A DNA stretch of 5,427 bases from Anaerolineaceae bacterium. Lineage in GTDB: Bacteria > Chloroflexota > Anaerolineae > Anaerolineales > Anaerolineaceae. Shown piece after piece: positions 1-5,427 of the stretch. The notes beneath the pieces were generated by a model. The model saw only the letters and a list, made by a program, of their open reading frames with translations. It made no database searches and was not told where the DNA came from. Both the position numbers and the translations under genes were made by a program. Location of the stretch: NCBI GenBank assembly GCA_021107195.1, contig JAIOTF010000341.1, positions 1-5,427 of the forward strand, read 5' to 3'. Each line of letters opens with the position of its first letter. Position 1 is the stretch's first letter.

Positions 1-8
1 CGTCCCCG

Positions 9-569
9 TCATACATCATCCTCTTTACCAGCAGCCATTTTTGATTTTTTGTTGCAGGTATGGTTCTCCTGCAATTCCAGCACAAAACATAAAGAAGACA
101 AGCGGTTCAGATATCGCAAAACCTGCACATTTTCAAGAGGCGTGCGCTGGTGAAGCGCCACCACTCGGCGCTCTGCCCGGCGGGCAATGGCCCGTGCCAT
201 GCCAAACGCTGCACCCGAGCGGGTTTCACCAGGCAGGATGAAGCCCTTTGGTGCGCCAACCACAGCACTGATGGCATCCGTCTGCTCTTCCAGCCAGACC
301 ACATGTACTTCAGAAATGGTACGCACCCGATGGGCGACCTCTGGTTCAGTTGCCACCTCGGACATCAAACTATAAAGGTCTCGCTGGACGCGGGTAACCA
401 ATGTGTCTGCCCCCAGTGTCTGACTCAAACTACGGGCCACTCCCAGGGCGGAAGTTAATTCATCCACCGTTCCCAAGGCCTCAATGCGCATATCAGACTT
501 GGCAACACGACCTTTACCCAATGTATTGGTAAAGCCATCGTCGCCTTTGCGGGTATAAAATGATGGCAT
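9..569 (-). CDS. PduO-type ATP:cob(I)alamin adenosyltransferase
   Basis: This enzyme transfers the 5'-deoxyadenosyl group of ATP to cob(I)alamin, making coenzyme B12 in the cytoplasm. The 186-residue protein spans the whole PduO/MMAB family domain. Its N-terminal ATP-binding signature is YTRKGDDG at residues 5-12, followed by GKGRV at 18-22, with R28, E30 and the TVDEL stretch at 34-38. The second signature runs from FILPG at 110-114 to ARAIARRAER at 125-134. R126, R130, R131 and E133 have the same spacing as the disease-mutated human MMAB residues R186, R190, R191 and E193. The third is LRYLNRLS at 151-158. I chose the ATG at 569 rather than the one at 581 because GGAGG (575-579) lies five bases ahead of it and would overlap the upstream ATG. 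Departures from the usual family text are PGE for PGG at 113-115 and a short charged tail after residue 168. No cobalamin-related neighbour is visible. The family call is firm; the gene name (pduO or cobO-like) is left open. Confidence 0.93.
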   Translation of the reverse strand: MPSFYTRKGDDGFTNTLGKGRVAKSDMRIEALGTVDELTSALGVARSLSQTLGADTLVTRVQRDLYSLMSEVATEPEVAHRVRTISEVHVVWLEEQTDAISAVVGAPKGFILPGETRSGAAFGMARAIARRAERRVVALHQRTPLENVQVLRYLNRLSSLCFVLELQENHTCNKKSKMAAGKEDDV

Positions 570-574
570 CTTTT

Positions 575-579
575 CCTCC
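575..579 (-). promoter_or_regulatory. Shine-Dalgarno site deciding the adenosyltransferase start
   Basis: On the minus strand GGAGG is followed by AAAAG and then the ATG at 567-569. This five-base spacing is ideal for that ATG. The in-frame ATG at 579-581 overlaps the site and would add only four residues (MEEK), so it is unlikely to be the start. Confidence 0.8.
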
Positions 580-617
580 ATTCTTTTTTGCGCACAAGAT
601 ACACTTGCTCTTGCTAT

Positions 618-651
618 AAAAACATCCGGCCGGAAGCTCCAGCCGGATGTT
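618..651 (-). terminator. Rho-independent terminator after the solute-binding protein gene
   Basis: A perfect 10-base inverted repeat, AACATCCGGC at 621-630 and GCCGGATGTT at 642-651, encloses an 11-base loop. Read on the minus strand, the stem ends in a run of five T at 618-622, partly inside the stem, which is the classic intrinsic terminator layout. It begins about 20 bases after the stop of the solute-binding protein gene and lies about 50 bases before the adenosyltransferase start, so it should separate the two transcripts. I see no convincing promoter for the adenosyltransferase in the roughly 40 bases left between the hairpin and its ribosome binding site. Confidence 0.85.
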
Positions 652-671
652 CAGCAATTCTGCTAATAAGT

Positions 672-2360
672 CTACTGCCCGGGTTCCGCAGCTGCCGGTT
701 CCTGCAACGTGCGTTTTGCCAGCAGGAACCAGTCCGTAACAGTGTTGAAGCGATCACTGCTGTCATACAGAGGGCCAACGCTGACCCCTTGCACGCCATA
801 TTCCACGCCGTAGTTATAGACAGGATAATACAAGGGCAATGCAGGCAGTTCTTCGCCGAAGATAACCTGGAAATTGCGGTATAGACGTTCGCGTTCACCC
901 AAGTCTGCCACCACCCTGGCCTGCTCAATATATTCACTGGCAACCCGGTCATCCCATTGGGAATAATTCTGTCCCCCGGTCGCCATCGCCTGATCCCAGA
1001 AAGGATAAGGATCCGGGTCGGGGGTGCGCGTCAGGTTCAAATCCACCAGCACGGCCTGGAAAAGACGGTCTTCCAAATACACATTGACCAGCTCTTCATA
1101 AGGCACGGGGGTGATGGTTACTTCAACATCCAGTTCTGCCCAATTGGTTTGAATGGCTTCTGCCAGCCTGGCGTGCAATTCCGTGTCCGGATAAAGCAGT
1201 TCAAAGCGCAAAGCCACATCTTCTTTTGTACGCACCGGGTCTTCTTCACCGGCCACCACATATTCCGCCTGGCGGAAGAGCTTGATCGCCGCATCCCGGT
1301 CAAAATCAACCCGTTCTGTCTTCGGGTAAAAGGCCCAGGTACCGGGCAGGATCGGGCCATCAGCGATGATCGCCTGACCTTCCAGAATATTGTTAATCAT
1401 CCACTGCCGGTTGAGCCCCATCAACAGAGCCCGGCGCACGTCAGCTTCCTGGAAGAATTCCACTTCGGGATTGTTCAGGTTAAAAATGACCATCGAGAGT
1501 TCCGGCTTGCGCATCGCATACAAAGCCAGATCCGGTTCAGCGAGGGCGTCACCGAGGATATCCAGCGAGATCAAGCCAATCCCCTGAACTATTCCCTGAT
1601 GATAGGCTTCCAGTGCAGCAGTCGCATCCGGATAATAATCCAAAACAATTTGCTCAATATAGGCTGGTTTCTTGTAATAACTCTCATTGACGTTGAGTAA
1701 AACCCCGCTGATCTGGCCATTTTCGACCACCACGCGTTCAAACCGGTAGGGGCCGGTGCCAACAGGATTGAGGTTGTAATCATCTTCCACCATTTCGGCA
1801 AAACTGCGATCGCCGAGGATATGCTGGGGCAGGACGCCAAACGTCAGGTAATCCAGAAACGGGGAAAACGGCTCTGGCAGCACAAATTGCATAGTCAGGT
1901 CACTGAAAATCTTAACTTCCACTTCCTGCCAGAATTCTGTGATATCCGTGGGAACCAGGCCTTCCCCTTCACGCAGCATCTCGATGGTGAACAAGACATC
2001 ATCGGCTGTGAAAGGCTCACCATCATGCCAGGTAACCCCGGGACGCAGGGCGAAGTTGTACGTCTCGCCATCCTGAGAAATACCCCAGGACTCAGCCAGC
2101 TCAGGATGTGGGACGCCGCGTGAATCAAACCGCACCAACCCGCTATACACCAGGGCATCAACATCACGGTCAACCGCATTGTAAAAATCCAGCAAGGGAT
2201 TGAAACGCTGCGGCGCACCAATCAAGGCTTCTGTGTACACACCGCCCTTGACCGGTTCAGGCGCAAGGGTTTGCACGGCAGGTTGTTCCCCCAGAAGCAG
2301 GATACCTACAACCAGCCCTGTCAAGAAAATAATGATCAACTGCCAACGTAATTTTTTCAT
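672..2360 (-). CDS. ABC transporter solute-binding protein, family 5 (peptide/nickel class)
   Basis: This is an extracytoplasmic receptor that would deliver a solute, in this family typically oligopeptides but also nickel, sugars or opines, to an ABC permease. The 562-residue length fits the family. After a basic start (MKKLRW), a hydrophobic segment at about residues 7-24 acts as signal or anchor. Family 5 landmarks follow: the 'Y-GLV' region near 72-77, LRPGVTWHDGEPFTADDV at 105-122, NPVGTGPYRF at 198-207 and VRRALLMGLNRQ at 308-319. A Pro/Ala-rich tail closes the protein. I found no cysteine anywhere in it, so it is not a lipoprotein, and an uncleaved N-terminal helix probably holds it at the membrane. 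No permease or ATPase gene is visible in the window, so its partner and ligand are unknown. The ATG at 2360 lacks a Shine-Dalgarno sequence and sits just after a hairpin. Family confidence is high; substrate is unassigned. Confidence 0.93.
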   Translation of the reverse strand: MKKLRWQLIIIFLTGLVVGILLLGEQPAVQTLAPEPVKGGVYTEALIGAPQRFNPLLDFYNAVDRDVDALVYSGLVRFDSRGVPHPELAESWGISQDGETYNFALRPGVTWHDGEPFTADDVLFTIEMLREGEGLVPTDITEFWQEVEVKIFSDLTMQFVLPEPFSPFLDYLTFGVLPQHILGDRSFAEMVEDDYNLNPVGTGPYRFERVVVENGQISGVLLNVNESYYKKPAYIEQIVLDYYPDATAALEAYHQGIVQGIGLISLDILGDALAEPDLALYAMRKPELSMVIFNLNNPEVEFFQEADVRRALLMGLNRQWMINNILEGQAIIADGPILPGTWAFYPKTERVDFDRDAAIKLFRQAEYVVAGEEDPVRTKEDVALRFELLYPDTELHARLAEAIQTNWAELDVEVTITPVPYEELVNVYLEDRLFQAVLVDLNLTRTPDPDPYPFWDQAMATGGQNYSQWDDRVASEYIEQARVVADLGERERLYRNFQVIFGEELPALPLYYPVYNYGVEYGVQGVSVGPLYDSSDRFNTVTDWFLLAKRTLQEPAAAEPGQ

Positions 2361-2372
2361 GGTTAGGATATT

Positions 2373-2404
2373 AAAAAGGGCGACCTCTCAATACTGAGCC
2401 GCCC
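2373..2404 (-). terminator. Terminator-like hairpin between secG and the solute-binding protein gene
   Basis: Plus-strand GGGCG at 2378-2382 pairs with CGCCC at 2400-2404. An inner arm, CTCA at 2387-2390, pairs with TGAG at 2395-2398 around the tetraloop ATAC, leaving an asymmetric internal loop. Read on the minus strand, the stem is followed by five T at 2373-2377, as expected for a terminator of secG, about 40 bases past its stop. The T-run ends only 12 bases before the ATG of the next gene. The structure could instead act as an attenuator or a structured leader for the solute-binding protein. Confidence 0.65.
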
Positions 2405-2429
2405 TCAATAAAAGGCCTCGATATTCTGG

Positions 2430-2444
2430 GCGAATGCTCTTCGC
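2430..2444. other. Small perfect hairpin at the secG stop codon
   Basis: GCGAA at 2430-2434 and TTCGC at 2440-2444 form a perfect 5-base stem with a 5-base loop, overlapping the last base of the secG stop codon. No T-run follows it on the minus strand. It may add to 3' end stability together with the hairpin at 2373-2404, or be incidental. Confidence 0.3.
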
Positions 2445-2674
2445 TAGCCGCTGATGACCACAGTAATCAGGGTTAGAATGAAGAACGCCGCGCTCAGGCC
2501 AATGGTGATATAGAATAGTGTTTTCTCGATACCGCGGCGAGCTGAAAAAACACTGCCCGAATCGGCACCCGTCAAACCGCCCAGACCAACGCCCTTGTTT
2601 TGAACGATGACACTGGCGATCAAGGCGAGAGAAGTTATAATAAGAGCGATATCGAAATAATCTTGAAGTTGCAC
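2444..2674 (-). CDS. secG: Preprotein translocase subunit SecG
   Basis: SecG is the small membrane partner of SecY and SecE. It promotes SecA-driven export across the cytoplasmic membrane. The 76-residue product matches the usual size and layout: a first membrane helix at about residues 7-24, a cytoplasmic loop carrying the conserved glycine-rich stretch (QNKGVGLGGLTGADSG at 25-40, then VFSARRGIEKTL at 42-53), and a second helix at about 53-74. The start is a GTG at 2672-2674, six bases after a perfect AGGAGG (2681-2686). A longer reading from a TTG at 2701 would translate through the ribosome binding site. A strong promoter lies just upstream. The solute-binding protein gene follows on the same strand but beyond a terminator-like hairpin. 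Together the family features and start signals make this a secure call. Confidence 0.95.
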   Translation of the reverse strand: MQLQDYFDIALIITSLALIASVIVQNKGVGLGGLTGADSGSVFSARRGIEKTLFYITIGLSAAFFILTLITVVISG

Positions 2675-2680
2675 TTGTTG

Positions 2681-2686
2681 CCTCCT
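2681..2686 (-). promoter_or_regulatory. Consensus Shine-Dalgarno site that fixes the secG GTG start
   Basis: AGGAGG on the minus strand is followed by CAACAA and then GTG at 2672-2674. The match is perfect and the six-base spacing is suitable, which rules in the GTG over the upstream in-frame TTG at 2701. Confidence 0.88.
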
Positions 2687-2690
2687 GAAA

Positions 2691-2720
2691 TTGAAAACCA
2701 AATTGGATTATACCTGTAAT
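2691..2720 (+). promoter_or_regulatory. Candidate promoter of the PHP-ybaK operon
   Basis: TTGAAA (2691-2696) and TGTAAT (2715-2720) each match the sigma70 consensus in five of six bases and lie 18 bases apart. Initiation would fall near 2727, about 16 bases before the ATG at 2744. The elements interleave with the opposing secG promoter. The call is weaker than that for secG because such matches occur by chance in AT-rich gaps. Confidence 0.5.
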
Positions 2721-2736
2721 CAGCCAGAATCGTCAA
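2707..2736 (-). promoter_or_regulatory. Predicted sigma70-type promoter of secG
   Basis: On the minus strand, TTGACG (2731-2736) and a perfect TATAAT (2707-2712) are separated by 18 bases. This predicts a start of transcription near 2700 and a leader of roughly 25 bases containing the AGGAGG site. It is the best promoter match in the window and lies where secG needs one. The assignment is from consensus only. Confidence 0.75.
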
Positions 2737-2743
2737 CCACAAA

Positions 2744-3832
2744 ATGCAAGAATTAATTACATCCATTCACCTTTATAGCGCATACACCAGCGAAACAATC
2801 CCCCATGCCGGGCTGCTTTCACTGGCACTGGCCGCAAACATTGATGTAGTGATCACCACAGACAAGAACCTGTTGGTATATGGCGTTGATGGCTATACGC
2901 AAGAAGATGACAGAACCTGCCTGTTGCTGGCGGCTGAAGAAGTCTTTGACCGCGGGCTGCACCCTTCCCGTAACCACATGCTGGTACTGGATGCCAAGCG
3001 CGAGTTAGCCGCCTTTGCCGCGAACCCGCAACAAGCAGCCAAATTGGCTACAGGGGGCGGCGGAATGCCCTTTCTGGCGCACCCCTGCGCAGCGGCTGAA
3101 ACAACCCTGGGCAAGGTACTCCCGCCCTGGTCGGTCGAAGACATCCCGGACGGTTTCACCGGCCTGGAAGTGTGGAACAGCCTCAGTGAACTACAAGACC
3201 ATGCGTCCAACCGCTTGTTGGCCCGCCTCTTTGCATGGCTGCCCAGGCTTGGACGGCGCGGGCCAAATCGAGCTGCCTGCCAGTACTGGGACCAACTGCT
3301 TGCAACAGGCGAAACCATTACTGCGATTGCCGGCAGCGGTCTGGGCGGGTTGCAAAGAACCCGTCCGCGGTTGCAGCATTATCTGCTGCAAAACATCACA
3401 AACCACCTGGTGGTACCCCAGCCTTTGAGCGGCTCTTTGGAAGATGACAGGAAAATGGTGTATGATGCACTCCGCCAGGGACACGCCTTCATCGCCTGTG
3501 ATGACCTGGCACCGGCACGGGGCTTTCGGTTCAACGCAAAAGGACGCGAAAAGAAAGCTTCGATCGGTGATTCTGTTGTGCTGAAAGACAGCGTTACCTT
3601 CCAGGTACGTCTGCCGCAGGCGGCAAAATGCCAGCTTTATCAGGATGGAGAAGTGATCCGCACCTGGCACAGCAAAGACATCTGCGTGCATACCACCAAC
3701 CAGCCAGGCACGTACCGCGTGGAGGCCTATCTGCCCTACCTGGGGCAGGAAGTCGCATGGATCATGAGCAATCCGATCTATGTGCTTCCGTATGTACCGC
3801 CGCCGCTCAGTGACCAGTTGTACAATTCTTGA
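2744..3832 (+). CDS. PHP-family protein with a degenerate metal site and a C-terminal beta-rich tail
   Basis: PHP proteins are TIM-barrel-like metal-dependent phosphoesterases. This 362-residue product aligns by eye along the whole family pattern, but many ligands are changed. The usual HxH is H9-L-Y11, the Asp of SDG is S16, TDHN is T39-D-K-N42, and GSDAH is GSGLG at 197-201. H9, D40, E65/E66, H78 (NHMLV) and H113 (FLAHP at 110-114) remain. Other family hallmarks persist: DVVITTD at 34-40, TGLEVWN at 139-145 and YWDQLLATG at 181-189. The tail from about 225 includes DALRQGHAFIA and a beta-rich segment ending in SNPIYV, as I recall for intact Chloroflexota homologues. The frame is open throughout, so it looks like a maintained pseudoenzyme rather than a decayed gene. 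No Shine-Dalgarno precedes the ATG. The deacylase gene follows after 13 bases. Fold assignment is good; biochemical function is unknown. Confidence 0.82.
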   Translation: MQELITSIHLYSAYTSETIPHAGLLSLALAANIDVVITTDKNLLVYGVDGYTQEDDRTCLLLAAEEVFDRGLHPSRNHMLVLDAKRELAAFAANPQQAAKLATGGGGMPFLAHPCAAAETTLGKVLPPWSVEDIPDGFTGLEVWNSLSELQDHASNRLLARLFAWLPRLGRRGPNRAACQYWDQLLATGETITAIAGSGLGGLQRTRPRLQHYLLQNITNHLVVPQPLSGSLEDDRKMVYDALRQGHAFIACDDLAPARGFRFNAKGREKKASIGDSVVLKDSVTFQVRLPQAAKCQLYQDGEVIRTWHSKDICVHTTNQPGTYRVEAYLPYLGQEVAWIMSNPIYVLPYVPPPLSDQLYNS

Positions 3833-3834
3833 TC

Positions 3835-3840
3835 GAGGGA
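3835..3840 (+). promoter_or_regulatory. Shine-Dalgarno site deciding the ybaK-like start
   Basis: GAGGGA ends five bases before the ATG at 3846 and lies between that ATG and the TGA of the PHP gene at 3830-3832. It supports the short start over the ATG at 3780 and suggests translation independent of the upstream gene. Confidence 0.72.
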
Positions 3841-3845
3841 ATTTA

Positions 3846-4319
3846 ATGGCGACCACCAATAATATTACGCGTTTGCTCGCATCACGCAAAGTGAACTTCA
3901 CCGTCTATGAACTCCCCCCGGAGAAACTTGGGGCAGTGGAAACGGCTTCACGACTGAATGTCCAACCGGAGATAGTCTTCAAAACGATCGTGATCACCCA
4001 AAAGAAACCGGGCAAACCAGTGCTGGCTGTGGTCTCTGCTCCCAAAGAAGTAGACCTCAAGCTGGTGGCGAAGGCGCTAAAAGTCAAAAAGGTCTACCTG
4101 CCCACCCAGGCCGAAGCCGAAGCGCTGACCGGCCTGCAAGCCGGCGGCATCTCGCCTTTGGCACTGACCAGCAAAGGGTTTCTTGTACTGCTGGACACCA
4201 GTGCTGAAGCATTTGAGGAAGTTCACATCTCCGGCGGGCAGCGCGGCCTGAACATCCGCCTGCCGGTGAAAGACCTGGTGAAATTGACCAGGGCCAGAGT
4301 GGCACAGATCAGTAACTGA
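3846..4319 (+). CDS. YbaK/EbsC-type aminoacyl-tRNA deacylase
   Basis: YbaK proteins hydrolyse wrongly charged tRNA in trans, typically Cys-tRNA(Pro), to protect translation fidelity. The 157-residue protein covers the whole domain. VFKT at 44-47 carries K46, matching by position the essential lysine of Haemophilus influenzae YbaK. The GGISPL loop is at 100-105, and the closing part has LLDTSAEAFEEVHISGG at 115-131 followed by RGLNIRL and the family-typical DLVKLTRARVAQI. The start is the ATG at 3846, five bases after GAGGGA (3835-3840). An upstream in-frame ATG at 3780 lies inside the preceding gene and would add 22 residues unlike the family. The 13-base gap to the PHP gene implies co-transcription. 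INS, ProX and YbaK proteins differ in substrate; the sequence best fits the YbaK/EbsC branch, but the exact tRNA target is inferred. Confidence 0.93.
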   Translation: MATTNNITRLLASRKVNFTVYELPPEKLGAVETASRLNVQPEIVFKTIVITQKKPGKPVLAVVSAPKEVDLKLVAKALKVKKVYLPTQAEAEALTGLQAGGISPLALTSKGFLVLLDTSAEAFEEVHISGGQRGLNIRLPVKDLVKLTRARVAQISN

Positions 4320-4328
4320 ATGTCGAGA

Positions 4329-4352
4329 GGGATGAGAAACTCACCCCATCCC
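4329..4352. terminator. Weak hairpin between converging ybaK-like and rtcB genes
   Basis: GGGATG at 4329-4334 can pair with CATCCC at 4347-4352, with an alternative inner TGAG/CTCA pairing. It fills most of the 37-base gap between two converging genes, where a shared terminator is expected. No T-run follows on either strand, so efficient intrinsic termination is doubtful. Confidence 0.3.
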
Positions 4353-4356
4353 CCGC

Positions 4357-5427
4357 TTACCCCTTGATCACCAGCACCGGCCGCAGGCGGGCCACCTTGC
4401 GGGCGATGCCCGCCCCGCTGACCGCCTCCACCACCTCATCAACATCTTTATACGCCTGCGGCGCTTCCTCCGCCAAACCGGAAAGCGATCCAGCTTTAAT
4501 AAGAATTCCTTGCTTTGTCAACTCCTGGCGCAGGGTTTCACCGCGCACCTGTTTCTTGGCCTTGCGGCGGCTCATCACCCGTCCGGCACCATGACAGCAC
4601 GACCCCAGCGAGCGCTGCATGCTTTCCTCAGTCCCAACCAGCACCCACGAAGCCGTGCCCATACTGCCCGGCACCAAAACCGGCTGGCCAATCTTCTGAT
4701 AACGCTGCGGAACACCTTTCACCCCTGGCCCAAAGGCGCGGGTCGCTCCCTTGCGATGGACACATACCTTGCGCAGTTTACCGTCAAAGCTGTGTTCTTC
4801 CACCTTGCCCATATTATGCGCAATATCATATACCTGATGCAAATGCCAATCGGGCACCTGCCCGGCCAGCACATCTTCAAAAGCCTGGCGGGCTTGTGCA
4901 GCCAGCACCTGCCGGTTGGCAAAGGCAAAATTCGCCGCTGCCCGCATGGCAGCAAGATAAGCCTGCCCTTCTTTTGAATCCAAAGGAGCACAGACCAGTT
5001 CGCGGTCTGGCAGGTGGATGCCGTAACGTGCCGGGACACCCTGCAATTGCCTGACATAATCACTGCAAACCTGATGCCCCAGACCGCGTGATCCGCAGTG
5101 AACCATCAGAGTCAGGCAGCCCTCGCTCAACCCCATCACCCGCCCGGCTTCGGGGTCAAATACTTGCTCCACAACCGACACTTCCATAAAGTGATTCCCT
5201 GAACCCAGCGTGCCCAACTGGGGGCGGCCGCGTTCGCGGGCCCGCGGGCTGAGCTGGTCGGGATCAGCTCCGCGCAAACAGCCTTCCTCTTCCGTCAATA
5301 ACAGGTCCGTTTCAGAGGCCAGGCCCTTCTTCCTGACCCATGCCGAACCCAGGGCACACACCTGCCGAAGCTCGCGCTCGCTCAACTTCCAGCGGCCGCC
5401 CTTGCCTACGCCGCTGGGGCAGGCGCG
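4357..5427 (-). CDS. rtcB: RtcB RNA ligase, 5' end cut off by the window edge
   Basis: RtcB is a GTP- and Mn2+-dependent ligase that joins 2',3'-cyclic phosphate or 3'-phosphate ends to 5'-OH ends, in tRNA splicing or RNA repair. The frame stays open to the right edge, giving 356 residues that begin within CPSGVGKGG. The TTG at 5385 is therefore not a true start, and roughly the first quarter, with the DxxC metal motif, is outside. Visible hallmarks are GSGNHFMEV (His codon 5191-5193), HCGSRGLGH (first His 5098-5100), DIAHNMGK (His 4816-4818) and HRKGATRAFGPG. SCCHGAGRVMSR carries the His (4591-4593) equivalent to the guanylylated H404 of Pyrococcus RtcB or H337 of E. coli. The C-terminus KDVDEVVEAVSGAGIARKVARLRPVLVIKG-like ending is typical. 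All visible catalytic residues are intact, so it should be active. No archease or RNA 3'-cyclase gene is in view. Confidence 0.96.
   Translation of the reverse strand, partial: RACPSGVGKGGRWKLSERELRQVCALGSAWVRKKGLASETDLLLTEEEGCLRGADPDQLSPRARERGRPQLGTLGSGNHFMEVSVVEQVFDPEAGRVMGLSEGCLTLMVHCGSRGLGHQVCSDYVRQLQGVPARYGIHLPDRELVCAPLDSKEGQAYLAAMRAAANFAFANRQVLAAQARQAFEDVLAGQVPDWHLHQVYDIAHNMGKVEEHSFDGKLRKVCVHRKGATRAFGPGVKGVPQRYQKIGQPVLVPGSMGTASWVLVGTEESMQRSLGSCCHGAGRVMSRRKAKKQVRGETLRQELTKQGILIKAGSLSGLAEEAPQAYKDVDEVVEAVSGAGIARKVARLRPVLVIKG

Noticed and set aside
957..1700. Long plus-strand open frame of 247 codons opposite the solute-binding protein gene
   Set aside because: It has no recognisable family, no ribosome binding site that I can see, and lies wholly antisense to a gene with strong family motifs. 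It is a shadow of codon bias.
2675..2701. TTG start giving a nine-residue longer SecG
   Set aside because: The extension would be encoded by the AGGAGG site itself, and the GTG at 2674 is correctly spaced from that site.
2744..3832. PHP gene as a pseudogene or sequencing artefact
   Set aside because: The frame is intact over 362 codons with conserved family text through to the C-terminus. Several ligand changes need two base changes (for example His to Lys at 2864-2866), which is not an error pattern.
3780..3845. 22-residue N-terminal extension of the ybaK-like protein
   Set aside because: It is read from inside the PHP gene, is Arg/Cys-rich and unlike the family, and a good ribosome binding site supports the ATG at 3846.
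3191..3901. Minus-strand open frame of 236 codons opposite the PHP gene
   Set aside because: It spans the PHP stop codon and the ybaK-like start on the other strand and shows no family motif; both plus-strand genes are well supported.
4510..5063. Several overlapping frames of 114-179 codons opposite or inside rtcB
   Set aside because: They overlap each other and the rtcB catalytic motifs; RtcB accounts for this DNA completely.
1..5427. CRISPR arrays, tRNA or rRNA genes, insertion sequences or a defence system
   Set aside because: No spaced direct repeats, cloverleaf-like sequence, transposase or phage motif was seen; the gaps are short (at most about 100 bases) and are explained by promoters and hairpins.

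Overview
This window reads as ordinary chromosomal, mostly housekeeping DNA. The likeliest source is a Chloroflexota bacterium, probably of the Anaerolineae type. That assignment is an inference from protein style and rests on memory of the families, not on a search. It draws on the PduO-type adenosyltransferase, a solute-binding protein anchored by an N-terminal helix rather than a lipobox cysteine, and a PHP protein with the long C-terminal beta-rich tail that I associate with this phylum. I see no insertion sequence, phage gene, CRISPR array, tRNA or rRNA.

Layout, left to right. Positions 9-569 (minus) encode an ATP:cob(I)alamin adenosyltransferase. Positions 672-2360 (minus) encode a family 5 extracellular solute-binding protein. 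Positions 2444-2674 (minus) encode SecG, starting at a GTG. Positions 2675-2743 hold a compact divergent promoter region. Positions 2744-3832 (plus) encode a PHP-family protein that has lost most of its metal ligands, followed 13 bases later by a YbaK-type aminoacyl-tRNA deacylase at 3846-4319 (plus). Positions 4357-5427 (minus) encode the C-terminal three quarters or so of an RtcB RNA ligase, which runs off the right edge.

Transcription. The three left-hand genes point the same way, but each of the two gaps between them holds a terminator-like hairpin with a U-tract on the minus strand. They are therefore probably transcribed largely separately, or with partial read-through. The PHP and ybaK-like genes look like a two-gene operon. 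RtcB converges on it. SecG has a near-consensus promoter whose elements interleave with a candidate promoter for the PHP operon, so the two may exclude each other.

The genes do not form one pathway. They cover corrinoid cofactor activation, solute capture, protein export, tRNA proofreading and RNA ligation. The most unusual item is the degenerate PHP protein, which keeps the family fold signature but appears unable to form the usual metal centre. I found no evidence of a new multi-gene system.
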